DNA from: VRUE01 sp963837735
Lineage (GTDB): Bacteria > Actinomycetota > Thermoleophilia > Solirubrobacterales > 70-9
Direction of reading: 5' to 3'
Assembly (NCBI GenBank): GCA_963837735.1
Contig: CAWIOM010000006.1
Coordinates: forward strand, 62,001-126,000
DNA: 64,000 nt
The notes under the pieces are model-generated. The model was not told where the DNA came from and did not search any database. It worked only from the letters and a program-made list of their open reading frames with translations. The position numbers and the translations under genes are program-made. This document shows, in pieces, positions 47,713 to 56,769 of the stretch; position 1 is the stretch's first letter, and each line of letters opens with the position of its first letter.

Positions 47713-49751
47713 CGGACCCGCACCGTCAGCCTGCGCACGGCCGTGTTGCGCGCCCCGTCGCGGGCCCTGATCGCGACCCGGTAGCGGCCGGGGTGCTCGA
47801 AGACGTGGACGATCCGCACCCGGCTCGGCTTCTTCGGCTTCTTCTTCCGGTGCTCGGCCCGGCGAGCCGCCCGGGCGCCGGCCCGGCCGATCGTCTTCGG
47901 CCCGTGTCCTCCTTCGCCTCCGCCGCCTCCCCCGCCTTCCCCGCCTTCGCCGAAGTTGGCCTTGACGCCGCCGCGCTTCACCCCCGAGCTGGAGCTCCTG
48001 GCGCCGTCGGTGACGAGGACCGTGAGGCGCCGGCCGTGGCGCCGCAGCCTGATCCGGGGCGGCGAGCGGTCGACGAGCAGGGAGCCGCTGCGGCTGCCGG
48101 TTTCCTGGCCGGCGTCGTCGATCGCGAAGACCTGGATCCGGTGGTGCCCGTCTTCGATCTCGTCGGGTTTCAGCACCGCGTGGGTGCCACGGCGGGCCTC
48201 GATCACGGGCTCGTCGTCGACGCTGACCGAGTAGCGGACGCCGCCGATCGCGTTGTTGGTCTTGTCCCAGGCGATCGGAATCCTCTTCTTGCGCTGCCAG
48301 CCTTCGGGCAGGAGGACGAAGAACGGGTCGGGGGGCGCGTCGACGACCGAGGCGGCGATCTGGGAGTTGGCGCCGGCGCCCTGCTGCCAGGCGACGATCG
48401 CGTCGCCGAGGCCGGACCCCCCCATCACCATGCGGCCGACGCCGCCGCCGTGCGGGGCGCTGAGCTCGGTCGGCTCGACGACGCCGTCGGCGCGCCGCTC
48501 CTGGATGCCGACCAGGCCGACCCCGGCGAGCAGTTCCCGCCAGGCGGCGACCGCGGCACCGGTTTCGGCGATGTCGACGAGCGGTTCGCCCCCGACCCCG
48601 CTGCCGCCCCCGTCGAGGCGGTCGACCTTGGTCGAGGAGGCGTCGTCCCCTTCGCCGAGCAGCGTCGCCGGGCCGGAGCCGAAGCCGGTGACGTAGAGGC
48701 CGCGCGGGTCGACGCCGACGCTCGGGGGGCCGAGGGCGGCAAGGGCGGCGCCGTCGGCGAGGTGCGCATCGCCGAATTGGCCGGAGAGTTCCGAGAAGAC
48801 GTCGGGCGTCTCGTTGACCAGCACCCGGACGCCGTCGAGCTTGCTCGCCTGGCCGGGCTGCTGGCGGAAGGCGACGGCGGCCTGGCCGAAGCCGGAGACA
48901 TCGAGCGAGAAGGCGTCGGCGGCGCCCCGCAGCGGCGCGCCTTCCCAGGTCGAGGGGCTGACCTGGAGCGGGATGCCGATGCTGGTCCCGAACAGGCGGC
49001 GCGCCCAGACGCGGTCGACGAACTCGTCGTCGGGCTCCTGCCAGGCGACCACCCCTCCCCCCTGCACGTCGATCCCGACCCGGGGCGAGTTCCCCTCCGT
49101 CGGCAGCCGCACCGGGGTGCCGATGCTGCGATCGATCGGCGTCCCGAGCAGCGACCAGAGGCGGCCGTTGTAGCGGGCGACGCGCACGTCGGCGCCGACG
49201 TACCCGGGCGGGTTCGCCGTGCTCACGTCGGTCACCACCCGGTAGGCGAGGTAGGCCTGGCCGCCGCGGCTCATCGCCAGGTCGGGGTAGGTCGAGGTCG
49301 CCTCGCCGACGTTGAAGTCGATCGGGATCGGCGCCTGGAAGCCGTGGGCGCCGGGGTCGAGGCTGGCCGAGTACATGCGGTCGCTTTCGGGCCCGAACTC
49401 CTGCACCCAGGTGACCACGAGGCGGCCGCCGTCGCCGGCCCCGATCCGCGCCCAGCTCGAGTCGAAGCTCTGGCCGACGTCGACCCGCTGGGCCGGCTTC
49501 CAGGCGCTTTCGCTGAACTGGGCGGCGAAGACGTGGACGTGGCCGTCGACCCGTTTCAGGTAGACGATGCCGCCGCTGCCGTCTTCGGACATCGCCGCGT
49601 CGGCGACGTCGACGACGTCGGCGCTCGGCCCGTCGATCGGCTGCACGTCGGAGACGATCGCCCCTGCCCTGCCCGGCGCGGCCAGCGCCAGGGAGCACGC
49701 CGCCAGCGCGATCGTCGGCGCCAGCATCGTGCGTGGTGGAGGATGCCGCAT
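47709..49751 (-). CDS. Exported propeller-type protein with Ig-like domains
   Basis: 680 residues in one frame. A signal peptide (MLAPTIALAACSLALAAPGR) is followed by many repeats of about 60 residues with an alternating beta pattern (DAAMSEDGSGGIVYLKRVDG, DLAMSRGGQAYLAYRVVTDV, GVGRMVMGGSGLGDAIVAWQ). From about 500 come Ig-like units (IGGVRYSVSVDDEPVIEARR), a Gly-rich linker (GEGGEGGGGGGGEGG) and a final basic beta domain with VFEHPGRYRVAIRARDGARN. No enzyme motif was seen. The true start may be the ATG at MLAPT, eight codons in. A PHO-box-like array lies just upstream. Confidence 0.72.
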   Translation of the reverse strand: MRHPPPRTMLAPTIALAACSLALAAPGRAGAIVSDVQPIDGPSADVVDVADAAMSEDGSGGIVYLKRVDGHVHVFAAQFSESAWKPAQRVDVGQSFDSSWARIGAGDGGRLVVTWVQEFGPESDRMYSASLDPGAHGFQAPIPIDFNVGEATSTYPDLAMSRGGQAYLAYRVVTDVSTANPPGYVGADVRVARYNGRLWSLLGTPIDRSIGTPVRLPTEGNSPRVGIDVQGGGVVAWQEPDDEFVDRVWARRLFGTSIGIPLQVSPSTWEGAPLRGAADAFSLDVSGFGQAAVAFRQQPGQASKLDGVRVLVNETPDVFSELSGQFGDAHLADGAALAALGPPSVGVDPRGLYVTGFGSGPATLLGEGDDASSTKVDRLDGGGSGVGGEPLVDIAETGAAVAAWRELLAGVGLVGIQERRADGVVEPTELSAPHGGGVGRMVMGGSGLGDAIVAWQQGAGANSQIAASVVDAPPDPFFVLLPEGWQRKKRIPIAWDKTNNAIGGVRYSVSVDDEPVIEARRGTHAVLKPDEIEDGHHRIQVFAIDDAGQETGSRSGSLLVDRSPPRIRLRRHGRRLTVLVTDGARSSSSGVKRGGVKANFGEGGEGGGGGGGEGGHGPKTIGRAGARAARRAEHRKKKPKKPSRVRIVHVFEHPGRYRVAIRARDGARNTAVRRLTVRVR

Positions 49752-49782
49752 ACGGCCCTGGACATTCCCGCCCGCCGGTGTC

Positions 49783-49826
49783 AGAGATGTAACTAGGGTG
49801 CTACCAAGTGGTGAAAGCGCGGTAAC
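49783..49826 (-). promoter_or_regulatory. PHO-box-like array upstream of the exported propeller operon
   Basis: Read on the minus strand the units are GTTACCG (49826), TTCACCA (49815), GTAGCAC (49804) and GTTACAT (49793), each exactly 11 nt apart, ending 31 bp before the start at 49751. The first two units closely match the pstS promoter (GTTACCGCG followed by TTCACCACTT in both). Confidence 0.55.
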
Positions 49827-49871
49827 GACCCGAGCTGGTGGTCCTACCCCGGTGAGTCGCTGGCGCCGGCC

Positions 49872-50706
49872 TCAGGCGGGCTTGCGGGCCCGGATGATCG
49901 CCGATCCGGCCCTGCTGTGGACGCGGTGGGTCTCGGCGATCTCGACGTCCTCGAGGCCGGCGGCAGCCAACGCCGTTTCGAACTCGCGCCGTGTCAGCGC
50001 CCCGGCTATGCAGCCGGTCCACTGGGCCATGTCCGCACGAGTCGCCTCGTCCATGTCGTCGTCGGCGATCACGTCGGAGACCGCGAAGCGACCGCCCGGC
50101 CTCAGGACCCGCGCCGCCTCCGCCAGGACACGGGGCTTGTCGCCGGAGAGGTTGATCACGCAGTTCGAGATCACGACGTCGACCGAGTCCGGCCGGCAGG
50201 GGGATCGCCTCGATCTCTCCGCGCAGCCACTCGACGTTCTCCACCCCCGCCCGGCGCTGGTTCTCACGGGCGAGGGCCAGCATCTCGTCGGTCATGTCAA
50301 GTCCGTAGGCCTTGCCGGTCGGGCCGACTCGCCTGGCAGAGAGCAAGACGTCGATGCCACCGCCCGAGCCGAGATCGAGCACCGTCTCCCCTTCGCCGAG
50401 CTCGGCGACGGCGGTCGGGTTGCCGCAGCCCAGGGATGCCATCGTCGCGGTGTCGGGGAGCTCGCCCCGCTGGCCCTCCTCATAGAGGCCGGCGCCGAAG
50501 ACCTTGGCTTCCTCATCGGCGAGGACGGCCTTGGGAGCGCAGCAAGAACCGCCGCCCGGGTCGCCGGAGCCGACCCTCGTCGCGGCGGCGGCGTAGCGGG
50601 CGCGGACCGCCTCGCGAATGTCATCGGGCTCGGCTCGAGCGGCCGAACGGCAGCAGCTCGAGGCGGGGGCGCCCTCGTCGTGTTCGGTCTCGGTCAGCTC
50701 AGCCAT
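49872..50706 (-). CDS. arsM: Arsenite S-adenosylmethionine methyltransferase (one frame break near 50200)
   Basis: About 278 residues across the break. It has the paired cysteines expected of ArsM (SSCCRSA at about 17-23, GSCCAPKA at about 53-60), then the SAM-binding core ETVLDLGSGGGIDVLLSARR (about 105-124) and YGLDMTDEMLALARENQRRA. The frame breaks at a GGGGG run near 50200; the next frame continues VDVVISNCVINLSGDKPRVL, where Cys in ISNCVINL is the third As(III) ligand. It methylates arsenite to volatile or less toxic methylarsenicals. It overlaps arsR by 13 bp. Confidence 0.9.
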
Positions 50707-51047
50707 TGCGAAAACTCCTCCAGCGCGTCGTTGTTGACGTAGTAGTACGCCCACAGCCCAGGGCGCTCGGAGCCGACGATGCCGGCGTCCTTCAGCTTTT
50801 TCAGGTGATGAGAGACGGTCGGCTGGGAGAGGTCGAAGAGCGGCACCAGCTCGCAGACGCAGACCTTGCCGGCGTGCTTTCTCAGCACATCGACGAGCTG
50901 CAGTCGAACCGGATCGCCGAGCGCTTTGGCGATCGCGGCCATTCGCTGGGCCTGCGCGCGCTCGACGTCGGGGTAGACGACCGGCTCGCAGCAGGGCTCG
51001 CCGGGAAGTCGCTTGGCCTTCGGCTCCAACTCCAGATTGACATTCAT
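50694..51047 (-). CDS. arsR: ArsR-family arsenic-responsive repressor
   Basis: 117 residues. Winged helix with ALGDPVRLQLVDVL (about 42-55) and the recognition helix DLSQPTVSHHLKKLKDAGIV (about 72-91). As(III) ligands are probably Cys63 and Cys65 in KVCVCELVP, at the start of the DNA-binding helices, the ELCVC-type site; an N-terminal CC pair (about 19-20) may add a ligand. It should repress the divergent operons until arsenite binds. Confidence 0.93.
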   Translation of the reverse strand: MNVNLELEPKAKRLPGEPCCEPVVYPDVERAQAQRMAAIAKALGDPVRLQLVDVLRKHAGKVCVCELVPLFDLSQPTVSHHLKKLKDAGIVGSERPGLWAYYYVNNDALEEFSQWLS

Positions 51048-51084
51048 CTATTTACATATATCTATTGAAATCGGGTTTGTCAAT
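51046..51084. promoter_or_regulatory. Divergent arsR / acr3-arsC control region
   Basis: AT-rich 52-bp gap between arsR and the divergent acr3-arsC start. It holds a direct repeat ATCTATT (51046-51052 and 51060-51066, 14 bp apart) and an ATTGA/TCAAT inverted pair (51064-51068 / 51080-51084). These are candidates for the ArsR operator; which one is used cannot be told from sequence. Confidence 0.45.
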
Positions 51085-51099
51085 TCATACGATGGCGCG

Positions 51100-52617
51100 A
51101 TGGTGGCACCCGCCCAGGGATCGATCTCGACGCAGCTCTCCACCCTCGACCGCTTCCTGCCCCTGTGGATCGGGGCGGCGATGGCGGTGGGCCTCGGCCT
51201 CGGCGCCGTCATTCCCGGCCTCGAGGACGCGCTCTCCTCGATCGCCATCGGGGGAACCTCGCTACCGATCGCGATCGGCCTGCTGCTGATGATGTACCCG
51301 GTGCTGGCCCGTGTCCGTTACGAGGAGCTCGGGCACCTGCGCGGCGAGCGGCGCCTGCTCGTCTCCTCGCTGGTGCTGAACTGGGTCGTCGGACCGGCGC
51401 TGATGTTCGCCCTCGCCTGGCTGATGCTTCCCGACGAGCCCGCCTACCGCACCGGGCTGATCGTCGTCGGGCTGGCGCGCTGCATCGCGATGGTGCTGGT
51501 GTGGAGCGAGCTCGCCTGTGCCGATCGCGAGGCGACCGCGGTCCTGGTCGCGATCAATTCGCTCTTTCAGATCGTCGCCTACAGCCTGCTCGGCTACTTC
51601 TATCTCTCGATACTGCCGGGCTGGCTCGGCCTCGATACCGAAGGGTTCTCGGTCGGCATCTGGGAGGTCGCGCGCACCGTCCTGATCTTCCTCGGCATCC
51701 CTCTCGCCGCCGGCTACCTGACCCGTGTGATCGGCATACGGCGGCGCGGGAGGCACTGGTACGAGACGACCTTTCTGCCGCGAATCGCCCCGATCACCCT
51801 CTACGGCCTGCTCTTCACGATCGTCCTGCTCTTTGCATTGCAGGGCCACCAGATCACCACCCACCCACTCGACGTGGTGCGAATCGCGCTGCCGCTGCTG
51901 GCCTACTTCGTCGCCATGTTCACGATCGCCTTCGTCTGGGGAAAGGCCTCGGGTTACGGCTACCCGCGCACCGCGACCCTCGCCCTCACCGCCGCCTCCA
52001 ACAATTTCGAGCTCGCGATCGCGGTCGCGATCGGGGTCTTCGGCGCGACCTCCGGCGAGGCTCTGGCCGGGGTGGTGGGGCCGCTGATCGAGGTGCCCGT
52101 GCTGGTCGGGCTCGTCTACGTCTCATTGTGGGCCCGCGGACGCTGGTTTGCGGGCACGCCCGGCGGGCCCGCGCCGCGTGCGGCGGGAGGCGGCGGGCTG
52201 ATGGCCAACGCCCTCTTCGTCTGCCTGCACAACGCCGGGCGATCGCAGATCAGCCGCGCCCTCTTCGAACGGGCTGCCGGCGCTCGCCACGCCGCCGAGG
52301 CCGCCGGAACCCAGCCCGCCGCTCGCCTTCATCCGAATGTGGTCGAGGCGATGGCGGAGGCCGGCATCGACATCTCCGACCGCCACCCCCGGCTGCTCAC
52401 CCGCGAGATGGCGGAGTGGGCGGACGTCGTGGTGACGATGGGCTGTGGGGACGAATGCCCCTACATCCCCGACAGGCGCTACGTCGATTGGGACCTGGAA
52501 GACCCCGAGGAGATGCCGATCGAGGCCGTGCGCGAGCTGCGCCAGGAGATCGCCCGCCGCATCGAAGCGCTGCTCGCCGAGCTCGATGCCGAAAACGCAG
52601 CCGGGAGAACGGCGTGA
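51100..52617 (+). CDS. acr3-arsC: Arsenite efflux permease fused to arsenate reductase (Acr3-ArsC)
   Basis: 505 residues. Residues 1-350 are an Acr3 permease with ten helices, the conserved Cys128 in ARCIAMVLVW and Glu304 in ASNNFELAIA. A short Gly/Pro linker (354-367) joins it to an LMW-phosphatase-type ArsC (about 368-505) with the P-loop CLHNAGRS (Cys375, Arg381) and redox cysteines in MGCGDECP (449, 453). The enzyme domain reduces As(V) to As(III) and hands it to the pump. A similar fusion exists in Mycobacterium tuberculosis (Rv2643). ATG 51100 is used; no clear ribosome site. It overlaps the next gene by GTGA. Confidence 0.95.
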   Translation: MVAPAQGSISTQLSTLDRFLPLWIGAAMAVGLGLGAVIPGLEDALSSIAIGGTSLPIAIGLLLMMYPVLARVRYEELGHLRGERRLLVSSLVLNWVVGPALMFALAWLMLPDEPAYRTGLIVVGLARCIAMVLVWSELACADREATAVLVAINSLFQIVAYSLLGYFYLSILPGWLGLDTEGFSVGIWEVARTVLIFLGIPLAAGYLTRVIGIRRRGRHWYETTFLPRIAPITLYGLLFTIVLLFALQGHQITTHPLDVVRIALPLLAYFVAMFTIAFVWGKASGYGYPRTATLALTAASNNFELAIAVAIGVFGATSGEALAGVVGPLIEVPVLVGLVYVSLWARGRWFAGTPGGPAPRAAGGGGLMANALFVCLHNAGRSQISRALFERAAGARHAAEAAGTQPAARLHPNVVEAMAEAGIDISDRHPRLLTREMAEWADVVVTMGCGDECPYIPDRRYVDWDLEDPEEMPIEAVRELRQEIARRIEALLAELDAENAAGRTA

Positions 52618-53630
52618 CGCGCGTCGCCATCAACGGATTCGGGCGCATGGGCCGGCTTGCGATGCGCGCGGCCTGGGGCCGGCCGGAGCTCGAGTTCGTC
52701 CAGGTGAACGAGGTGGCCGGCGACGCGGCAACCGCCGCTCACCTGCTGATGTTCGACTCGATCCACGGACGCTGGTCGCACAGCGCCGAAGGCGGTGAGG
52801 AGGCACTGATCGTCGAGGGCCGGGAGATCGCCTATTCGGACGAGGCGACGCCTGGGGACGTGGACTGGGCCGAGGCCGGAGTCGAGGTGGTGCTGGAGTG
52901 CTCGGGCAGGTTCCGTACCGTCGAGTCGCTGGCGCCCTACTTCGCCCAGGGTGCCGGCAAGGTGATCGTCGCCGCGCCGGTCAAGGAGGAGGGCGCGATG
53001 AACGTGGTGGTCGGGGTCAATGACGACCCGGCCGAGCTGGCCCGCCACGACATCCTCACCGCCGCCTCCTGCACGACCAACTGCCTGGCGCCGGTCGTCA
53101 AGGTGGTCCACGAGGGGATCGGGATTCGCCACGGCTCGATCACGACGCTTCACGACCTGACCAACACCCAGACCGTCGTCGATGCTCCCCACAAGGACCT
53201 GCGCCGTGCCCGAGCGTCGAGCCTCTCGCTGATCCCGACGACGACCGGCTCGGCGACCGCCATCGGCTTGATCTTCCCCGAGCTGCGCGGGCGCCTGAAC
53301 GGGCTTGCGGTACGGGTGCCGATGCTGAACGCCTCACTCACCGACTGCGTATTCGAGGTTGGTCGCCCGACCGACGTCGAGGAGGTCAACGGCCTGCTCG
53401 AGGCCGCCGCCGACAGCGGCCGGCTGGCCGGCATCCTCGGTTTCGAGAAGCGACCCCTCGTCTCGGTGGACTACCGCGACGATCCGCGCTCGAGCGTGGT
53501 CGACGCGCTTTCGACGATGGTGGTCGACGAGACCCAGGTCAAGATTCTCGCCTGGTACGACAACGAGTGGGGCTATGCGAACCGCCTGGTCGAGCTTGCA
53601 GGGATGGCGGCTGCCTCTCTTGGTAGCTGA
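52614..53630 (+). CDS. Glyceraldehyde-3-phosphate dehydrogenase of the arsenic operon
   Basis: 338 residues. NAD-binding VAINGFGRMGRLAMRAA at about 4-20, catalytic Cys in ILTAASCTTNCLAPVVKVVH (about 150) and the C-terminal AWYDNEWGYANRLVEL. It is a complete GAPDH, but its position between acr3-arsC and arsJ shows the arsenic role: it joins arsenate to glyceraldehyde-3-phosphate and yields 1-arseno-3-phosphoglycerate, which ArsJ exports. GTG at 52614 overlaps the upstream stop (GTGA). Confidence 0.94.
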   Translation: MTRVAINGFGRMGRLAMRAAWGRPELEFVQVNEVAGDAATAAHLLMFDSIHGRWSHSAEGGEEALIVEGREIAYSDEATPGDVDWAEAGVEVVLECSGRFRTVESLAPYFAQGAGKVIVAAPVKEEGAMNVVVGVNDDPAELARHDILTAASCTTNCLAPVVKVVHEGIGIRHGSITTLHDLTNTQTVVDAPHKDLRRARASSLSLIPTTTGSATAIGLIFPELRGRLNGLAVRVPMLNASLTDCVFEVGRPTDVEEVNGLLEAAADSGRLAGILGFEKRPLVSVDYRDDPRSSVVDALSTMVVDETQVKILAWYDNEWGYANRLVELAGMAAASLGS

Positions 53631-53641
53631 GGAGGACGGCA

Positions 53642-54901
53642 TTGCCGGCCGCTGACATCCGCGCAACCCGGCAGGGCAACCTGCGCAACTACACCCTCGT
53701 CACAGGCGCGTATTGGGTCGAGACCCTCGCCGACGGCGCGACGCGGATGCTCGTCCTCTTCTACTTCTACGAACTCGGCTACTCGCCGTTCACGATCGCC
53801 TCACTGTTCATCTTCTACGAGGTCTTCGGCATCGTCACCAACCTCGTCGGCGGCTGGCTTGCCGCACGGTTCGGCCTCAGGACGACTCTCTTCATGGGGC
53901 TCGGCACCCAGGTCATCGCCCTCGCGATGCTCGGATTCGCACCTGTGGCGTGGCTGGTCGTCCCCTACGTGATGGCCTCCCAGGCAATCTCCGGGATAGC
54001 CAAGGACCTGACCAAGATGAGCTCGAAGAGCGCTGTGAAGCTGGTCGTGCCGGAAGGAGATGAGTCGTCCCTCTACCGCTGGGTCGCGATCCTCACCGGC
54101 TCCAAGAACGCACTCAAGGGCGTGGGCTTCTTCCTCGGAGGCCTGATGCTGACGCTGGCCGGCTTCCAGACCTCGATGCTGATCCTCGCCGGGATCGTCC
54201 TCACCGCCCTGCTCGTCGTCTCGCGACTCATGCACGGCCACCTCGGCCGGCCCGACGCGAAGGCCAGGTTCAAGCACATGTTCTCCAACAATCGCGCGGT
54301 CAACGTGCTCGCCGGCGCCCGTATCTTCCTCTTCGCCTCGCGCGACGTCTGGTTCGTGGTCGGCCTTCCGGTCTACCTCGAGACCGTCCTCGGCTGGAGC
54401 TTCTGGCAGACCGGTGGCTTCCTCGCGATCTGGGTCATCGGGTACGGGGCGGTGCAGGCGGCGGCCCCGGGTTTCGTTCGCCGGCGGAGTGCGGAGGGAG
54501 GCACCGAGCCGGACGGCGCCACCGCAACCTGGCTGGCGTTCGTACTCGCCGCCTTCCCGGCCGCGATCGCCGTGGGCCTCACGCTCGATGCCGATCCGAC
54601 AGCGGTGATCGTCGTCGGGCTGATCGCCTTCGGAGTGGTCTTCGCGATGAACTCCGCGGTCCACTCCTACCTGATCCTCTCCTATGCCGACAACGACAAG
54701 GCGGCGATGAACGTCGGCTTCTATTACATGGCCAACGCCGGCGGAAGACTGGCCGGAACCGTGCTGTCAGGGCTGCTCTACGAGTGGGATGGACTGGTCG
54801 CCTGTCTCTGGGCATCGGTGGGATGCGTGCTGGCGGCCGCGGTGCTGTCGATGCTCCTGCCGGACAGGGCCCCGAGTCCGGCGCGGCAGGCGTACGGCTA
54901 G
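53642..54901 (+). CDS. arsJ: ArsJ-type MFS exporter of 1-arseno-3-phosphoglycerate
   Basis: 419 residues, twelve membrane helices of the major facilitator type. Typical ArsJ stretches are present: NYTLVTGAYWVETLADGATR (about 18-37), LFYFYELGYSPFTIASLF, SGIAKDLTKMSSKSAVKLVV (about 116-135) and the loop GSKNALKGVGFFLGG. Start is TTG at 53642, set by GAGGAGG 6 nt upstream. With the preceding GAPDH it forms the two-gene arsenate efflux route known from Pseudomonas. It is convergent with the MerR gene, with a 4-bp overlap. Confidence 0.92.
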   Translation: MPAADIRATRQGNLRNYTLVTGAYWVETLADGATRMLVLFYFYELGYSPFTIASLFIFYEVFGIVTNLVGGWLAARFGLRTTLFMGLGTQVIALAMLGFAPVAWLVVPYVMASQAISGIAKDLTKMSSKSAVKLVVPEGDESSLYRWVAILTGSKNALKGVGFFLGGLMLTLAGFQTSMLILAGIVLTALLVVSRLMHGHLGRPDAKARFKHMFSNNRAVNVLAGARIFLFASRDVWFVVGLPVYLETVLGWSFWQTGGFLAIWVIGYGAVQAAAPGFVRRRSAEGGTEPDGATATWLAFVLAAFPAAIAVGLTLDADPTAVIVVGLIAFGVVFAMNSAVHSYLILSYADNDKAAMNVGFYYMANAGGRLAGTVLSGLLYEWDGLVACLWASVGCVLAAAVLSMLLPDRAPSPARQAYG

Positions 54902-55737
54902 GCGAAGGCCTGGCTGGCGCGACGCCGGAGGTCGGCGTTGAGCATCCCCGTGACCTGGCTGGGCACGTTGCCCGCCGCGGGGATCGCGTCGCCGATCAGG
55001 CCGCTGGCGCGGAAGCCGTATAGCGGCGCGTCGAAGCCGGCCTCGCGGATCTTGCGGACCAGGTTGACGGCCGAGGGAGTGTCGGCGCCCGGTCCGCAGA
55101 GGACCAGGGCGGTCGGCTCGAGGGCGGTGAGGGCGCGCTCGAGGCGCTCGTCGCCGAGCTCGCTGGAGAGCATCAGCACGCGGAAGCCGGCGCGGCGAAG
55201 GGTCAGGTCGAGAGCCTGGGCGTGGATCGCCTCGGCGTCGTTGCCGCTGCTCGAGTCGAGCAGGAGGATGCCGGCGGGCCGGGAGGCGGTCGAGGCGAGC
55301 CGGCGGGCCCCGTGCAGCCAGCCCATCGCCCAGCGCGAGCCGAATTCGAGCTCGGCCTCGCGGTCGGGGTCGGCGGCGAGCGCGTCGACGGCCGGCAGCA
55401 GCAGCTCCTCGATCGTGCGCTCGAGCGGTCGCAGCGCCAGGCTTTCCTCGACGGCGAGGTTGGCGGCATCCTCGTCGAAGCTCTCGAGCGCCGTGAGCAG
55501 GTCGCCGCTGCTGGCCGGCGCGGCCTGGCGCTGGCGGGTCAGCTCGATCGCCGAGGAGATGTTGCCGGTCTGGGCGAGGGCGTCGCGCAGGGTCTGCAGC
55601 TCGACCAGCTCGTAGTTGCGGTGGTTTCCAGGGGTTCGCTTCGGGGTCGGGAAGCCATAGCGACGCTCCCAACTGCGGAGCGTGTTGGGGCTGACGCCGA
55701 GCACTTCGGCAGCTGCGTTTGTCCTTATCCCGGGCAT
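54898..55737 (-). CDS. MerR-type regulator with B12-binding-like domain
   Basis: 279 residues from ATG 55737. Residues 3-70 are a MerR helix-turn-helix (AAEVLGVSPNTLRSWERRYG) followed by the wing segment TPKRTPGNHRNYE. A helical bundle (about 85-150) and a Rossmann-like domain (about 155-279) follow, as in CarH/LitR photoreceptors. The cobalamin-ligand motif ExHxxG is not intact: aligned to CarH, the segment before LTLRRAGFRV reads GNDAEAIHAQAL, with Glu in the place of His. It may thus sense something else or nothing. A TTG at 55824 would add 29 residues. Confidence 0.8.
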   Translation of the reverse strand: MPGIRTNAAAEVLGVSPNTLRSWERRYGFPTPKRTPGNHRNYELVELQTLRDALAQTGNISSAIELTRQRQAAPASSGDLLTALESFDEDAANLAVEESLALRPLERTIEELLLPAVDALAADPDREAELEFGSRWAMGWLHGARRLASTASRPAGILLLDSSSGNDAEAIHAQALDLTLRRAGFRVLMLSSELGDERLERALTALEPTALVLCGPGADTPSAVNLVRKIREAGFDAPLYGFRASGLIGDAIPAAGNVPSQVTGMLNADLRRRASQAFA

Positions 55738-55870
55738 CTGAAGTTGGTTCGTTCTCGGTACCTGTCGCGGAGAGGTGTTCGCCGCTGGCGGAGATTCTCC
55801 CACGAGATCGCCAGGTTTACGCAAGTTATGGACGGATTTCCCGAAACTGTCAGCGATCTTGCAAACGCCC

Positions 55871-56675
55871 TCAGCGCGCCCGCAGGCGCCCGACGCCGAC
55901 CGGCTGGCCGACCGAGCGCGCCCGCCACATCGCTTCGTCGGCGTTGTGGAGCAGGGCGTCGGCCTCGCTGCCGTGCTCCGGGCAGGCGACGACGCCGGCC
56001 GAGACTTCGATCGGCAGGCCGCCGGCCGCCTCCAGCTCGGCCAGCGCCCGCAGCAGGCGCTCGCTCATCTGCACCCCGCCGACCGTGTCCTGGTTCGGCG
56101 CCAGCACGCAGAGCGCGTCCTCCTCGAGGCGGTAGGTCTCGTCGACGAGGCGGACGCTGTCGCGCAGGGCGTGGCCGACCACGGTCAGCGCCGCCTCGGC
56201 GCCGCCCCCGTGCCCGTTGCGCGTCGCCGGGCCGGCGACGTCGAAGACCGCGATGCAGAAGGGATGGCCGTAGCGGCGGTGGGTCTCGAGCAGCTGGTCG
56301 AGGCGGCGGCGCATGTGCCCGTGCAGGTAGAGGCTCGGGTGGGTGTCGGGCTGGGGAAAGGCCGGCGTCCGGGCGGGCTCGGCCTCGGCCGGAGTCGGGC
56401 GCGCGGCCGCGGTCGCGGTCGTCGTCGGCAACCGAGGAGGAGGCGACGGCCGCAGGGGCCGCCACGGGGTCGACCGCGGCAGCCGTCACCGACCCGAACG
56501 CTTCCGCGAGCCGCTGGGCGGCGCCGGCGAAGGCATCGACGTCGTCGTCGGGCATCTCCCTGCGCAGCTTGCCCAGCAGGCTCGCCTGCAGGCTCGAGAC
56601 CTCGCGCGCCAACTGGCCGGCGGAGGTGCCCTCGCGCGACTCGCCGTCGTTCCCGTTGCCTGCAGTGCGAGCCAC
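55871..56675 (-). CDS. Degenerate GGDEF-domain protein (one frame break near 56430)
   Basis: About 267 residues across the break. The N-terminal part (about 20-70) is helical (AREVSSLQASLLGKLRREMP, DVDAFAGAAQRLAEAFGS). After the break comes a GGDEF fold: YLHGHMRRRLDQLLETHRRY, FCIAVFDVAG, LRDSVRLVDETYRLEEDALC and IEVSAGVVACPEHG with ALLHNADEAMWRAR. The signature GGDEF is RLEED in this protein, so cyclase activity is unlikely; it may bind GTP or c-di-GMP or act as a scaffold. The inhibitory RxxD site is not seen. Confidence 0.72.
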
Positions 56676-56769
56676 GCCCAGACCTTGGCGAAAGCGACGG
56701 ACGCCAGCCGAGCGGAAAGCCGCTATTTGCGGAGCGACAATCGTCCAGAAAGTTCGGCTGTTTGCGGCC

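Noticed and set aside
52614..53630. GAPDH read as the glycolytic housekeeping enzyme
   Set aside because: It is coupled to acr3-arsC and arsJ by overlap and 11-bp spacing, and no other glycolytic gene is near.
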